Positions 26,207 to 34,197 of a stretch of DNA of 42,935 bases are shown piece after piece. Within the stretch, counting starts at the first letter, position 1; every line of letters starts with the position of its first letter. The DNA lies in contig JAFQEZ010000067.1 in the NCBI GenBank assembly GCA_017398805.1, forward strand, positions 1 to 42,935, given 5' to 3'. This DNA is from Bacteroidaceae bacterium. GTDB lineage: Bacteria > Bacteroidota > Bacteroidia > Bacteroidales > Bacteroidaceae. A program made the translations under genes and the position numbers. Below the pieces are notes generated by a model. The model ran no database searches. It saw only the letters and a list, made by a program, of their open reading frames with translations, and was not told the DNA's origin.

Positions 26207-26455
26207 GTAGGGGCATCCCTTGTGGGTGCCCAATAGAGGAAGCCGCAACCGTAGGGGCATCCCTTGTGGGTGCCCAACAGAGGAAGCCGCAACCGTAGGG
26301 GCATCCCTTGTGGGTGCCCAACAGAGGAAACCGCAGCCGTAGGGGCATCCCTTGTGGGTGCCCAACAGAGGAAGCCGCAACCGTAGGGGCAGACCGACGT
26401 GTCTGCCCAAATGAAAACAGCATGATTGAGGGCGAACACACCGGTTCGCCCCTAC
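26207..26455. repeat. REP array: five 44-bp tandem units plus one inverted hairpin
   Basis: Units start at 26207, 26251, 26295, 26339 and 26383, exactly 44 bases apart. Four carry the hairpin GGGCATCCC/GGGTGCCC (one bulged T). The fifth has GGGCAGAC/GTCTGCCC in the same place. An inverted unit with GGGCGAAC/GTTCGCCC ends the array at 26430-26455. The regions between hairpins are also repeated, so this is not a CRISPR array. Confidence 0.9.
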
Positions 26456-26489
26456 AATAAATACAACAAAAAAACAGCACAATACCACA

Positions 26490-27032
26490 ATGTACGACCC
26501 CGAGCAACATCACCGCCGTTCAATACGACTGAAGGAGTACGACTATGCATCAGAGGGATTATACTTTGTAACCATTTGTGTACACGAATACCGCCCGATG
26601 CTCGGAACCGTCATTGACGGGACAATGCATCTCAACGATGCAGGAAGAATGGTAAAAGAATGGTATTACCGCTGCGCAGAGCACTTCCCCGACATTGAGT
26701 GCATGGAAATGGTAATTATGCCCAATCATTTCCACTGCATTTGGCGCAATGTAGGGGCAGACCGATGTGTCTGCCCAACAGAGGACCACAGGAATTCGGG
26801 CGAACACACCGGTTCGCCCCTACATCGTGTGGTACAATGGTTTAAGACTATGACCACCAACGGTTACATCCATGGTGTGAAACAATTTGGATGGATACCG
26901 TTCAACAAACACCTTTGGCAACGCAACTATTACGAACACATAATACGCAACCAACAATCATTTGAAGAAATTGTTGCATATATAATTGAGAACCCGATAC
27001 ATTGGAAAAATGACAAACTGTATATTGAATGA
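26490..27032 (+). CDS. REP-associated tyrosine transposase (RAYT)
   Basis: This 180-residue protein is a single-strand DNA transposase-like enzyme of the Y1/HUH (IS200-related) superfamily. The HUH pair is H80 and H82 in MPNHFHCIW, and the catalytic tyrosine is Y147 or Y148 in NYYEHIIRN. The N-terminal YFVTICVHEY and the C-terminal IIENPIHW are also typical. RAYTs are domesticated transposases that act on REP hairpins; such hairpins lie directly upstream here. Residues 88 to about 112 are encoded by two inverted REP hairpins (26751-26776 and 26798-26823), which keep the frame open. It belongs to the REPs and not to its neighbours. Confidence 0.92.
   Translation: MYDPEQHHRRSIRLKEYDYASEGLYFVTICVHEYRPMLGTVIDGTMHLNDAGRMVKEWYYRCAEHFPDIECMEMVIMPNHFHCIWRNVGADRCVCPTEDHRNSGEHTGSPLHRVVQWFKTMTTNGYIHGVKQFGWIPFNKHLWQRNYYEHIIRNQQSFEEIVAYIIENPIHWKNDKLYIE
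26751..26823. repeat. Two inverted REP hairpins inside the RAYT gene
   Basis: GGGCAGAC/GTCTGCCC and, in the other orientation, GGGCGAAC/GTTCGCCC stand 21 bases apart within the coding sequence. Confidence 0.9.
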
Positions 27033-27039
27033 TGACGTA

Positions 27040-27385
27040 TACCCCTCTGCCTGCGGCACCTCCCCTGTAAATACCCCTCACCGCTTTGCGGAGCTCCCCT
27101 AAAACAGGGGAGCAATTCTGGAGTTAGCTGTCACATAGTGACTGAGAGGTACAGGGGAGGATGTGGTTACCTTTGAGCCTGCGATGCCGTCTCCTACCTT
27201 GGCTGCACTCGCGGTGTAATTACAAGCAAGCTTGCATTGCGCTCATTTGCACAAGTTTTCACTTTTCACTTTGACAACACCGTCTAATCGCAACCCGCAG
27301 GGCGTGACCATGCCACGCTGCCTGCGACTAATTGCTGCCGGTGTTGCCGAAGTCTGCAACTTTCATCTTTCCACTTTCAGCTTTC
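27040..27385. repeat. Intergenic repeat mosaic before the MATE gene
   Basis: 27040-27170 belongs to the CTGCGGCACCTCCCCTGT / AGGGGAGCAATTCTGG family also present at 41570-41815. 27270-27385 (TTTGACAACACCGTCTAATC and following) recurs at 41276-41444 with an insertion. No gene is seen between 27033 and 27395. Confidence 0.7.
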
Positions 27386-27395
27386 CGTTTTAAAA

Positions 27396-28718
27396 ATGAA
27401 ACCATACTCAGCACATTATAAGGAACTGTTCCGTTTGGGACTGCCTATCATCATTGGACAGATAGGCATCATCTTTGTATCCTTTGCCGACACTTTCATG
27501 GTGGGACAATATGGCACAGCTGACCTCGGTGCTGCAAGTTTCGTGAACAACCTGTTCAACCTGGCAATAATATTCGCCATGGGATTCTCCTATGGACTCA
27601 CCCCTATCGTGGGCAGGCTGTTCGGCAGCGGAAACAAAAGAGGTATCGGGTCGACACTGAGAAATGCCCTGCTCGCAAACAGCGCCATCGCACTTTTGCT
27701 TTTTATCGTAATGGGTATACTCTACCTGAACATAGGCAATTTGGGACAACCCGAAGAGCTGCTTGAACTGATGCGACCCTACTACATTGTATTGCTGATG
27801 TCGCTCCCCTTCATAATGATCTTCAACGCCTTCAAGCAGTTTGCCGACGGTATCACCGACACAAAGACACCGATGTGGATAATGCTCTTCGGCAATGTGC
27901 TGAACATCATAGGCAACTACATGCTCATATTCGGCAAATGGGGCGCTCCGGAACTTGGTCTTTTAGGTGCAGGAATATCCACACTTATTTCACGCATGGC
28001 AATGCTCGCAGTCTTTATGCTCATATTCTTCCGCAGCAAGCGCTACAGGGAATATGCCCAAGGCTTCATGCGCGGAAAGATTACAGGCCGCGATCAGAAG
28101 GAACTGTTCGGCATTGGCATGCCTGTTGCCCTGCAAATGGGTATGGAAACGGCATCGTTCAGCCTTGCCACCATCATGGTCGGCTGGTTGGGTACAGCTG
28201 CGCTTGCGGCACACCAGATAATGTGCACCGTGGGACAATTGGGATTCATGATGTACTACGGCATGGCTGCAGCCGTGGCAGTAAAGACAAGCAACTACAG
28301 CGGTACGGGCGAGCGTGACGACATACGCCGATCGGCAAACGCAGGATTCCACCTCATACTTGCCATGGCACTCTTTGCCTCTGTTGCCATATATTTTGCA
28401 AGGAACAGCATAGGAAGCATCTTCACCAATGATGCCCAGGTATCGCTGCTTGTTGCACAACTTGCAGTGCCTTTTATCCTGTACCAGTTCGGTGACGGTC
28501 TCCAATGCAACTTCTCCAATGCCCTGCGCGGAATATCGGACGTAAAGCCCGTGATGCTCTATGCCTTCATCGCATACTTCGTGATATCACTGCCTGCAGG
28601 CTACCTGTTTGGTTTTGTATTCGACTGGGGACTACCCGGTGTGTGGATGTCATTCCCGTTCGGCCTCACCAGCGCCGGAGTGATGTTCTACCTAAGATTC
28701 CGTTCAAGAGTGAGGTAA
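27396..28718 (+). CDS. MATE-family efflux transporter
   Basis: The 440-residue inner-membrane protein has about twelve helices in two halves, as in NorM/DinF-type sodium- or proton-driven exporters. Family stretches include LGLPIIIGQIGIIFVSFADTFMVG at the start, TPIVGRLFGSG, NVLNIIGNYMLIFG and GIGMPVALQMGMETASF opening the second half. The substrate cannot be predicted. No promoter box was found; the upstream region is all repeats. The stop is followed within 65 bases by prmA, but a promoter before prmA suggests separate transcription. Confidence 0.93.
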   Translation: MKPYSAHYKELFRLGLPIIIGQIGIIFVSFADTFMVGQYGTADLGAASFVNNLFNLAIIFAMGFSYGLTPIVGRLFGSGNKRGIGSTLRNALLANSAIALLLFIVMGILYLNIGNLGQPEELLELMRPYYIVLLMSLPFIMIFNAFKQFADGITDTKTPMWIMLFGNVLNIIGNYMLIFGKWGAPELGLLGAGISTLISRMAMLAVFMLIFFRSKRYREYAQGFMRGKITGRDQKELFGIGMPVALQMGMETASFSLATIMVGWLGTAALAAHQIMCTVGQLGFMMYYGMAAAVAVKTSNYSGTGERDDIRRSANAGFHLILAMALFASVAIYFARNSIGSIFTNDAQVSLLVAQLAVPFILYQFGDGLQCNFSNALRGISDVKPVMLYAFIAYFVISLPAGYLFGFVFDWGLPGVWMSFPFGLTSAGVMFYLRFRSRVR

Positions 28719-28722
28719 TAGG

Positions 28723-28754
28723 CTTGCCATGCTCGCATAAATGTATTACATTCG
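28723..28754 (+). promoter_or_regulatory. Promoter of prmA
   Basis: CTTG, 20 bases, TACATTCG (28747-28754). It overlaps an upstream in-frame ATG at 28741, which therefore cannot be the start. Confidence 0.55.
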
Positions 28755-28782
28755 CAAAATAAAACAGGAAAACCATATTGTC

Positions 28783-29631
28783 ATGAATGACTACACAAGA
28801 GTAAAATTCACAGTAGTGCCTAACGAAGAGGCAGCTACCGATGTCCTTGCAGCACTGCTTGCCGAGGTTGGTTTCGAGAGTTTCGTACAGGAAGAGAACG
28901 GAATGTCGGCGTATGTTCCACAGGCTCTTTACAATGCCGAAAACATCGCGACCGTTGTCGAGGAGTTCCCCTTGCAGGGATTTGCAATAACATACGAGAG
29001 CGAGATCATCGAGGGCGAGGACTGGAATGCCGAGTGGGAGAAGAACTATTTCCAGCCCATCGTGCTTGGCGAAGAGTGCGTTATACACAGCACCTTTCAC
29101 AAGGATGTCCCCAAGGCACGTTACGACATACTCATCGACCCCAAGATGGCTTTCGGCACAGGCTACCACCAGACCACATGTCACATGCTTCGTGCAATAC
29201 TTGCGAGCGACATGACCGGCAAGAGCGTCCTTGACATGGGATGCGGTACAGCCCTGCTTGCCATCCTTGCACGCAAACACGGTGCAACAGATGTCGTTGC
29301 AATCGACATCGACGAGTTCGCATATGAGAATGCCAAGGAAAACGTCGTACTCAACGGCACGCCCGACATCGAAGTGCGCCTGGGTGGTGCCGAGGCAATA
29401 AAGGAAAGCGACAGCTTTGATTTTGTCATAGCCAACATCAACCGCAACATCCTGCTCATGGACATGAAGAACTATGTGCGTTGCATGCACAAAGGGTCAC
29501 AGATATTCATCAGCGGATTCTACACCGATGACATGGATGTCCTCAAGGAAGAAGCAGCACGCCACGGCCTACAATACATCGACTACGCCGAGGACAACCG
29601 CTGGGCAATGATGAGATTCACGAAAAGATGA
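28783..29631 (+). CDS. prmA: Ribosomal protein L11 methyltransferase
   Basis: PrmA trimethylates ribosomal protein L11 using S-adenosylmethionine. The 282-residue protein has the short N-terminal L11-recognition domain, then the linker with FGTGYHQTT and the methyltransferase motifs VLDMGCGTALLAI, VVAIDIDEFA and FDFVIANINRNIL. Length is normal for the Bacteroidetes form. The start at MNDYTRVKF is chosen because the promoter lies between it and the ATG at 28741. Confidence 0.93.
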   Translation: MNDYTRVKFTVVPNEEAATDVLAALLAEVGFESFVQEENGMSAYVPQALYNAENIATVVEEFPLQGFAITYESEIIEGEDWNAEWEKNYFQPIVLGEECVIHSTFHKDVPKARYDILIDPKMAFGTGYHQTTCHMLRAILASDMTGKSVLDMGCGTALLAILARKHGATDVVAIDIDEFAYENAKENVVLNGTPDIEVRLGGAEAIKESDSFDFVIANINRNILLMDMKNYVRCMHKGSQIFISGFYTDDMDVLKEEAARHGLQYIDYAEDNRWAMMRFTKR

Positions 29632-29696
29632 AAGTTGAAAACTGAAAACGAAGTTTCGATAACACGAGCAGTGATAGAACACTTATTTTTAAAAAC

Positions 29697-29987
29697 ATGA
29701 ACGCAGAGACTTTATACACCATTTGCGGCTATGCTGCAAGCATTTTCCTCATTTTGGGTTACTTGCCCCAAGCCATTGAAACCATACGCACACGCAACAC
29801 CGACGGTATTGCCCTGCCCACATTCCTTATGATGGCAGCCGGTTCTGTTGCTTTCGTTATCCAATCCCTTTGCCACGAAGCCGGCATCATCTGGTCAATG
29901 CTCATCACCAATGCCGTAACATTTATATGCAGTTGCATAGTCTTTGGAATTAAAATCAATAACGACTACTTTAAAAAGAAAGAGTAA
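29697..29987 (+). CDS. SemiSWEET-type PQ-loop transporter (copy A)
   Basis: The 96-residue membrane protein has three helices and the PQ motif GYLPQAIETIRTRNTDGIALP, typical of bacterial SemiSWEETs, which dimerise to move sugars across the membrane. A second gene at 30775-31065 on the opposite strand encodes a protein about four-fifths identical. The two genes converge on the four-helix-bundle gene at 30101. The transported sugar is unknown. Confidence 0.88.
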   Translation: MNAETLYTICGYAASIFLILGYLPQAIETIRTRNTDGIALPTFLMMAAGSVAFVIQSLCHEAGIIWSMLITNAVTFICSCIVFGIKINNDYFKKKE

Positions 29988-30016
29988 AGAGGCTTTGTAG
30001 TTAAAAGAAAAAGGAG

Positions 30017-30062
30017 AACTAAAGGGGCTAAGGAACATTAAGGGGACTAATGTTTTCCCTTG
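30017..30062. repeat. TTAG-decamer element, left arm
   Basis: CTAAGGAACATTAAGG is followed by AAGGGGACTAATGTTTT. Its inverted counterpart, AAGGGGGCTAATGTTTT on the minus strand, begins the right arm at 30651. Confidence 0.75.
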
Positions 30063-30100
30063 GCAACTTTATTATATTTTATTGCTTAAAACATACAGTA

Positions 30101-30652
30101 ATGACAACTTTAATTCCTAATCGTGGTAATTACCGTAACTTGCTTTGCTACAAGAAGGCTGAGGCAATTTATGATATTACCTGTCATTTCGTTGAGCGTT
30201 TTTTGCATCGTGGCGACCGCACAATTGACCAAATGGTGCAGGCAGCACGCAGTGGAAAGCAGAACATTGTAGAGGGATATACAGCTGGCGCTACATCGGT
30301 TGAAACGGAATTAAAATTGGTGAATGTTGCAAAAAGCAGCATGCAAGAACTTTTGGTTGACTACGAAGACTATTTACGCACGCATGGCCTGCATCGTTGG
30401 GAAAAACATTCAAGGGAACTTATTTGTGCACAACAACTTGGACGCGAGCATAATGATACCGCTTTTTGGATGAATATTGTACGTACAAGGAACGATGAGG
30501 TTATTGCAAACATTGCAATTGTGCTCATCTATCAGACCGATTATTTACTTTACAAGTATCTGCAGACTGCCGGCGAGCGATTTATAAACGAAGGTGGTTT
30601 TCGTGAAAGGCTGACCCGTGAGAGAATAAAAGCAAGGAACAGCGAAAAGTAA
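30101..30652 (+). CDS. Four-helix-bundle suffix-domain protein
   Basis: This 183-residue protein, starting MTTLIPNRGNYRNLL, is all-helical and basic. It fits the family of four-helix-bundle proteins related to those encoded in 23S rRNA intervening sequences, with the longer C-terminal suffix seen in Bacteroidales. Landmarks are YKKAEAIYDITCHFVERFL, RTIDQMVQAARSGKQNI and EGYTAGATSVETELKL. The surface is rich in lysine and arginine, consistent with nucleic-acid binding, but no activity is known. The gene sits between inverted repeat arms and looks like the cargo or driver of that element. An ATG at 30050 lies inside the left arm, so 30101 is preferred. Confidence 0.8.
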   Translation: MTTLIPNRGNYRNLLCYKKAEAIYDITCHFVERFLHRGDRTIDQMVQAARSGKQNIVEGYTAGATSVETELKLVNVAKSSMQELLVDYEDYLRTHGLHRWEKHSRELICAQQLGREHNDTAFWMNIVRTRNDEVIANIAIVLIYQTDYLLYKYLQTAGERFINEGGFRERLTRERIKARNSEK

Positions 30653-30780
30653 AAAAACATTAGCCCCCTTATTTCTTTAGTGTTCATTAGTAGCCCTTAG
30701 TGCTCCTTAGTGCTCCTTAGTGCTCCTTAGTGTTCCTTAGTTTCCTTAGTTTCCTTAATTTCCTTTAGTACTCTTTAGTC
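30651..30780. repeat. TTAG-decamer element, right arm
   Basis: After AAAAAACATTAGCCCCCTT come seven consecutive decamers, each ending in TTAG, from 30671 to 30740 (three are TGCTCCTTAG). Less regular TTAG units follow up to the end of the inverted SemiSWEET gene. Confidence 0.8.
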
Positions 30781-31065
30781 TTTCTTTCTGACGTAGTCAT
30801 TGTGAATTTTTATTGCAAAGACTATACAACTGCAACTGCAGGTTACGGCATTAGTTATTACCATAGACCATATTATGCCGTCTTTGTGCAACAGGCCTTG
30901 AATGACAAATGCCAGTGCACCAATCGCCATCATCAGAAATGAGGGAAGCGCAATGCCGTCGGTATTGCGTGTGCGTATGGTCTCAATGGCTTGGGGCAAG
31001 TAACCCAAAATGAGGAAAATGCTTGCGACATATCCACATATTGTGTAGAGCGTCTCTTGTTCCAT
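30775..31065 (-). CDS. SemiSWEET-type PQ-loop transporter (copy B)
   Basis: The 96-residue paralogue of the gene at 29697 is in inverted orientation, with the same GYLPQAIETIRTRNTDGIALP block. Over the first 45 codons the two genes are almost identical at DNA level, whereas the last third has diverged. Both keep three helices and the PQ motif, so both may be active. SemiSWEETs work as dimers, and the pair could form hetero-dimers. Its stop codon overlaps the end of the TTAG-decamer array. Confidence 0.88.
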   Translation of the reverse strand: MEQETLYTICGYVASIFLILGYLPQAIETIRTRNTDGIALPSFLMMAIGALAFVIQGLLHKDGIIWSMVITNAVTCSCSCIVFAIKIHNDYVRKKD

Positions 31066-31212
31066 ATCCTTTTTATTTTTAAAAACGTACTACAGTGTTT
31101 TTGTTCAACCATTTTAATGACATTAAAGAAGATTTGCACCCTCACCAGCCCTTATTTCTTCACTTTTACCATTTTTAACCATATCAGGCACATTAAAAAA
31201 GAGGCATATCCA

Positions 31213-31220
31213 TATATTTG
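31213..31220 (+). promoter_or_regulatory. -7 box of the tandem SGNH esterase gene
   Basis: TATATTTG lies 39 bases before the ATG. No -33 TTTG is present at standard spacing. Confidence 0.45.
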
Positions 31221-31258
31221 CAGGAGAAGATAAAACAAACCTTAAACAACTTTATAGA

Positions 31259-33946
31259 ATGAAAAGATTTATACTCTCTCTGCTTATTATGGTTGCAACA
31301 TTACAGTCATCGGCTCAAGACCCGTTCCGCAACCACAGATATGATGTGTTCAAAGTGCTTCCGGTCAAGAACGAGAATATTGTCTTCATTGGAAACAGTA
31401 TCACCAACATGCACGAATGGTGGGAGGCATTCGGCAGCAACCACAATATAATAAACCGCGGCGTATGGGGTACATTCATAAACGAGACAGTTGACAACAT
31501 TGAGGCCATTGCTGTTGGAAAACCACAAAAGGTATTCATCATGGTTGGCACCAACGATCTTGGAAAAAACGGCAGCAGAAACATCGATAACATAATAGCA
31601 AGCACACGTACAATTGTAGAACGCTTCAAGCGAGTGTCTCCCAATACAGAAATCCACATTCAAAGCATACTGCCCAGCGTATATAACAGAGAGTTGTCAC
31701 AACTCGAGGAGACCAACAGGCGGTTGAAAGCATTGTGCGATGAAGAAGAGATTACATACATAGACCTTTGGGATGACCTTTACAGTTTGACCCAAGACTA
31801 CACACATACGCTTGACGGCCTGCACCTCAAGGCATCGGGTTACCAAATTTGGACAAAAAAGATAGAACAGTACATAGGTTGCAGCACGGTATACCCCGAT
31901 GATTGCGCCGAGAGGCAAAGTACAAACGGCATATCAAACGCCGCATACGGAATGCGTGCGACAATATTCAGCACTCTTCCTGTCAGCGACAGTGACATAC
32001 TGATAATAGGCGACGAAATGATTCACGGAGGAGAGTGGCACGAACTCCTGCAAAGCGGCAAAGTCAAGAGCCGCGGCAGCGGTTGGGGATACGCAAGCCC
32101 CGGCATCGATGTAATACAGAAAGAGATACCGCTTATATTGAACAATAATAGCAGCCCATCGAAAGTGCTTTTGTATGCAGGTGCGGCTGAACTCAACGGC
32201 ACTGCAACACTTGACAACATTGAAACAGCATACAGGAATATCATAGACAAAATAAAGGAACTTTCACCCGATACCGAAATTCTGCTTATGAGCCTGTTGC
32301 CGACCGGCAATTCAAGCACCAATACCGGACGAATTGTACCGTTCAACAACAGGTTGCAGAAAATAGCCGAGGAGGATACACAGATAGGGTTTATCGACAT
32401 ATACAGCAGCCTTGCCAACGGCAATGTCGCCGACAGCAGGTACATCAGCAACAATTACCTGATGGGAATGGGATATGTCAAGGTTGCGCAGAAGATTGCG
32501 GAAGCCATTGACGATGCAGACATCGTTGCAATAACCGACGAGGAGGCCGAAAATAATTACAGGACATTCCGGCTTCGCAGCACACTTGGCAATGCCATTG
32601 CAACCGCCACGGCGCTCAAAGAGGGCGACGGAGTGGGCGAATACACGACAGAGAGCCTTTCCGAACTTCAGAGAATAACCGACGAGGCATACACACTGCT
32701 GCAAACAGGGGGAACCGAAGAAGAGTTCCAGGCGATGGGCGAGAGAATTGCCACAGCTGTAAATTCTGCGCTCGCAAACATAAACAAGCCATCGGCAAGC
32801 AACGACCGGAATGAGTATTGGTACAAGATGTATACTCCCAACCGCAACAACCGCTATCTATCGTCGAACGGAGACGGCAATGCTGCCACTGGCAAAGAGG
32901 AGAGCAACCGGGCTGACAGTCAATGGAAATTCGCGGAACGCACCGACGGAACATTTAACATTATAAACCGTGCCGACGGAACATATCTCAACCCGGTTGC
33001 AGCACACAACACATCCATCACCACAACATCGGCAGAACCGGCCCGTGGCTGGGAACTCAGTTACAGCAACACACCGGGGCTGTTCATAATAAACAGTGGA
33101 ACAACGCAGTTGAACCAGACACAAAGCCACTTAGAGTGGAAGATATACAATTGGAGTACAAAAGCCGACGGACAGGACCGCAACGACACCGGTTGCCAAT
33201 ACAAAATAGAACTTGTAACCGAAGAACCCGAAGAGATAATCCCCGAAGACTTTTTACACTTCTCGTTCTCACGCGGCACATCGCTCACAAACAGTTATGT
33301 CACAATCACCGATGAAACAGGCAACAACACAAGCGGAGTTAATGCAAGCATAACTGCAGGCGGAGCCACGGGGTGGCTGGCAAGCAACAAAGCTGCTGCC
33401 GACAGTATACTATGCCTGAACATAAACACCAATGGAACAACAGCCGACACCCCCATAACCTACACATTGTCAATAGACGGCATTGACAACAACTTCAGCA
33501 TCAACAGCATAACATTCAGCGGAGTGGCGCTCAACTATGCCGGCAATTGGCAAGGAGCCACAGAGACACGCCATTGCAACTTTGAGTGCAGCTATGGCAA
33601 CGACAACAACCTTAAGGCACTCGCACCAATTAAAGACGAAAGCATAATGGTAGCCTCGGGAGCGCTCAAAGATGTAACCTTTGAAACAGAGGGCATAATG
33701 CCTTCCAACGGCAAGCTCAACATAAAACTCAACATATACAAAGGAACAAACAACCTTGGATGTTTCTATGGCCTGACTGGCATAACATTAAGAGGAGTCG
33801 ATACTGAGATGCCAGAGACAGGAGTTGACGAGATAACAGAGAACAGAGTACAAAGTACAGCTATTTACGACCTTACAGGCCGCAAGGTAGAGAACCCCAC
33901 AAAGGGTATATATATTATTGACAGCAAAAAAACACTGATAAAATAA
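31259..33946 (+). CDS. Secreted tandem-SGNH esterase, sialidase-less relative of the gene at 417
   Basis: The 895-residue protein repeats the N-terminal plan of the sialidase at 417. It has a signal peptide (1-19), an active-looking SGNH domain (S47, N99, D186/H189), a second SGNH domain with GDE at 251-253 and no DxxH, and a helical stretch (about 425-500). A trefoil-like module (about 515-655) follows. It then has a beta module (about 665-850) ending in KGTNNLGCFYGLTGITL where the sialidase has its catalytic part. The sorting tail closes it. Carbohydrate deacetylation is the best guess, possibly of sialic acid. Expression as a single gene is likely. Confidence 0.85.
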   Translation: MKRFILSLLIMVATLQSSAQDPFRNHRYDVFKVLPVKNENIVFIGNSITNMHEWWEAFGSNHNIINRGVWGTFINETVDNIEAIAVGKPQKVFIMVGTNDLGKNGSRNIDNIIASTRTIVERFKRVSPNTEIHIQSILPSVYNRELSQLEETNRRLKALCDEEEITYIDLWDDLYSLTQDYTHTLDGLHLKASGYQIWTKKIEQYIGCSTVYPDDCAERQSTNGISNAAYGMRATIFSTLPVSDSDILIIGDEMIHGGEWHELLQSGKVKSRGSGWGYASPGIDVIQKEIPLILNNNSSPSKVLLYAGAAELNGTATLDNIETAYRNIIDKIKELSPDTEILLMSLLPTGNSSTNTGRIVPFNNRLQKIAEEDTQIGFIDIYSSLANGNVADSRYISNNYLMGMGYVKVAQKIAEAIDDADIVAITDEEAENNYRTFRLRSTLGNAIATATALKEGDGVGEYTTESLSELQRITDEAYTLLQTGGTEEEFQAMGERIATAVNSALANINKPSASNDRNEYWYKMYTPNRNNRYLSSNGDGNAATGKEESNRADSQWKFAERTDGTFNIINRADGTYLNPVAAHNTSITTTSAEPARGWELSYSNTPGLFIINSGTTQLNQTQSHLEWKIYNWSTKADGQDRNDTGCQYKIELVTEEPEEIIPEDFLHFSFSRGTSLTNSYVTITDETGNNTSGVNASITAGGATGWLASNKAAADSILCLNINTNGTTADTPITYTLSIDGIDNNFSINSITFSGVALNYAGNWQGATETRHCNFECSYGNDNNLKALAPIKDESIMVASGALKDVTFETEGIMPSNGKLNIKLNIYKGTNNLGCFYGLTGITLRGVDTEMPETGVDEITENRVQSTAIYDLTGRKVENPTKGIYIIDSKKTLIK

Positions 33947-34009
33947 ACACCTGAGCGCTTGATTCAAAAAAGGCACATTTTTTTTAAAAAAAGGTTTTTT
34001 TTAACAAAG

Positions 34010-34085
34010 GCGCTAAGGAACATTAAGGAACACTAAGGGCGCTAATGTTTTTGCCTTTAGAACCGTTAGCGCCTTTAGAGCCTTT
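34010..34085. repeat. TTAG-decamer inverted repeat, empty copy
   Basis: GGCGCTAAGGAACATTAAGG...GGGCGCTAATG faces CGTTAGCGCC. Both the GCGC core and its complement differ from the copy at 25680, where the core is GGGCAC/GAGCCC, so the pairing is kept while the sequence changes. Confidence 0.7.
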
Positions 34086-34142
34086 TTATTTTCTTTTAAC
34101 ATTATTTAACTATTAGGGGGGGGTAAAAAGTTAACTTATTAT

Positions 34143-34150
34143 TACTTTTG
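34143..34150 (+). promoter_or_regulatory. -7 box of the gene at 34198
   Basis: TACTTTTG, 48 bases before the ATG. Confidence 0.45.
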
Positions 34151-34197
34151 CACAAAATAGCAAAAAGCGAATTTTTAATAAGTTAACGTATTATATT

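Noticed and set aside
26207-26455. CRISPR-like array
   Set aside because: The sequences between the hairpins are themselves identical, so there are no unique spacers, and no cas genes are present.
26105-26513. Three overlapping minus-strand frames of 96-250 residues over the REP array
   Set aside because: They translate the 44-base tandem repeat in different phases (GHPQGMPLRLR and similar) and overlap the FKBP gene.
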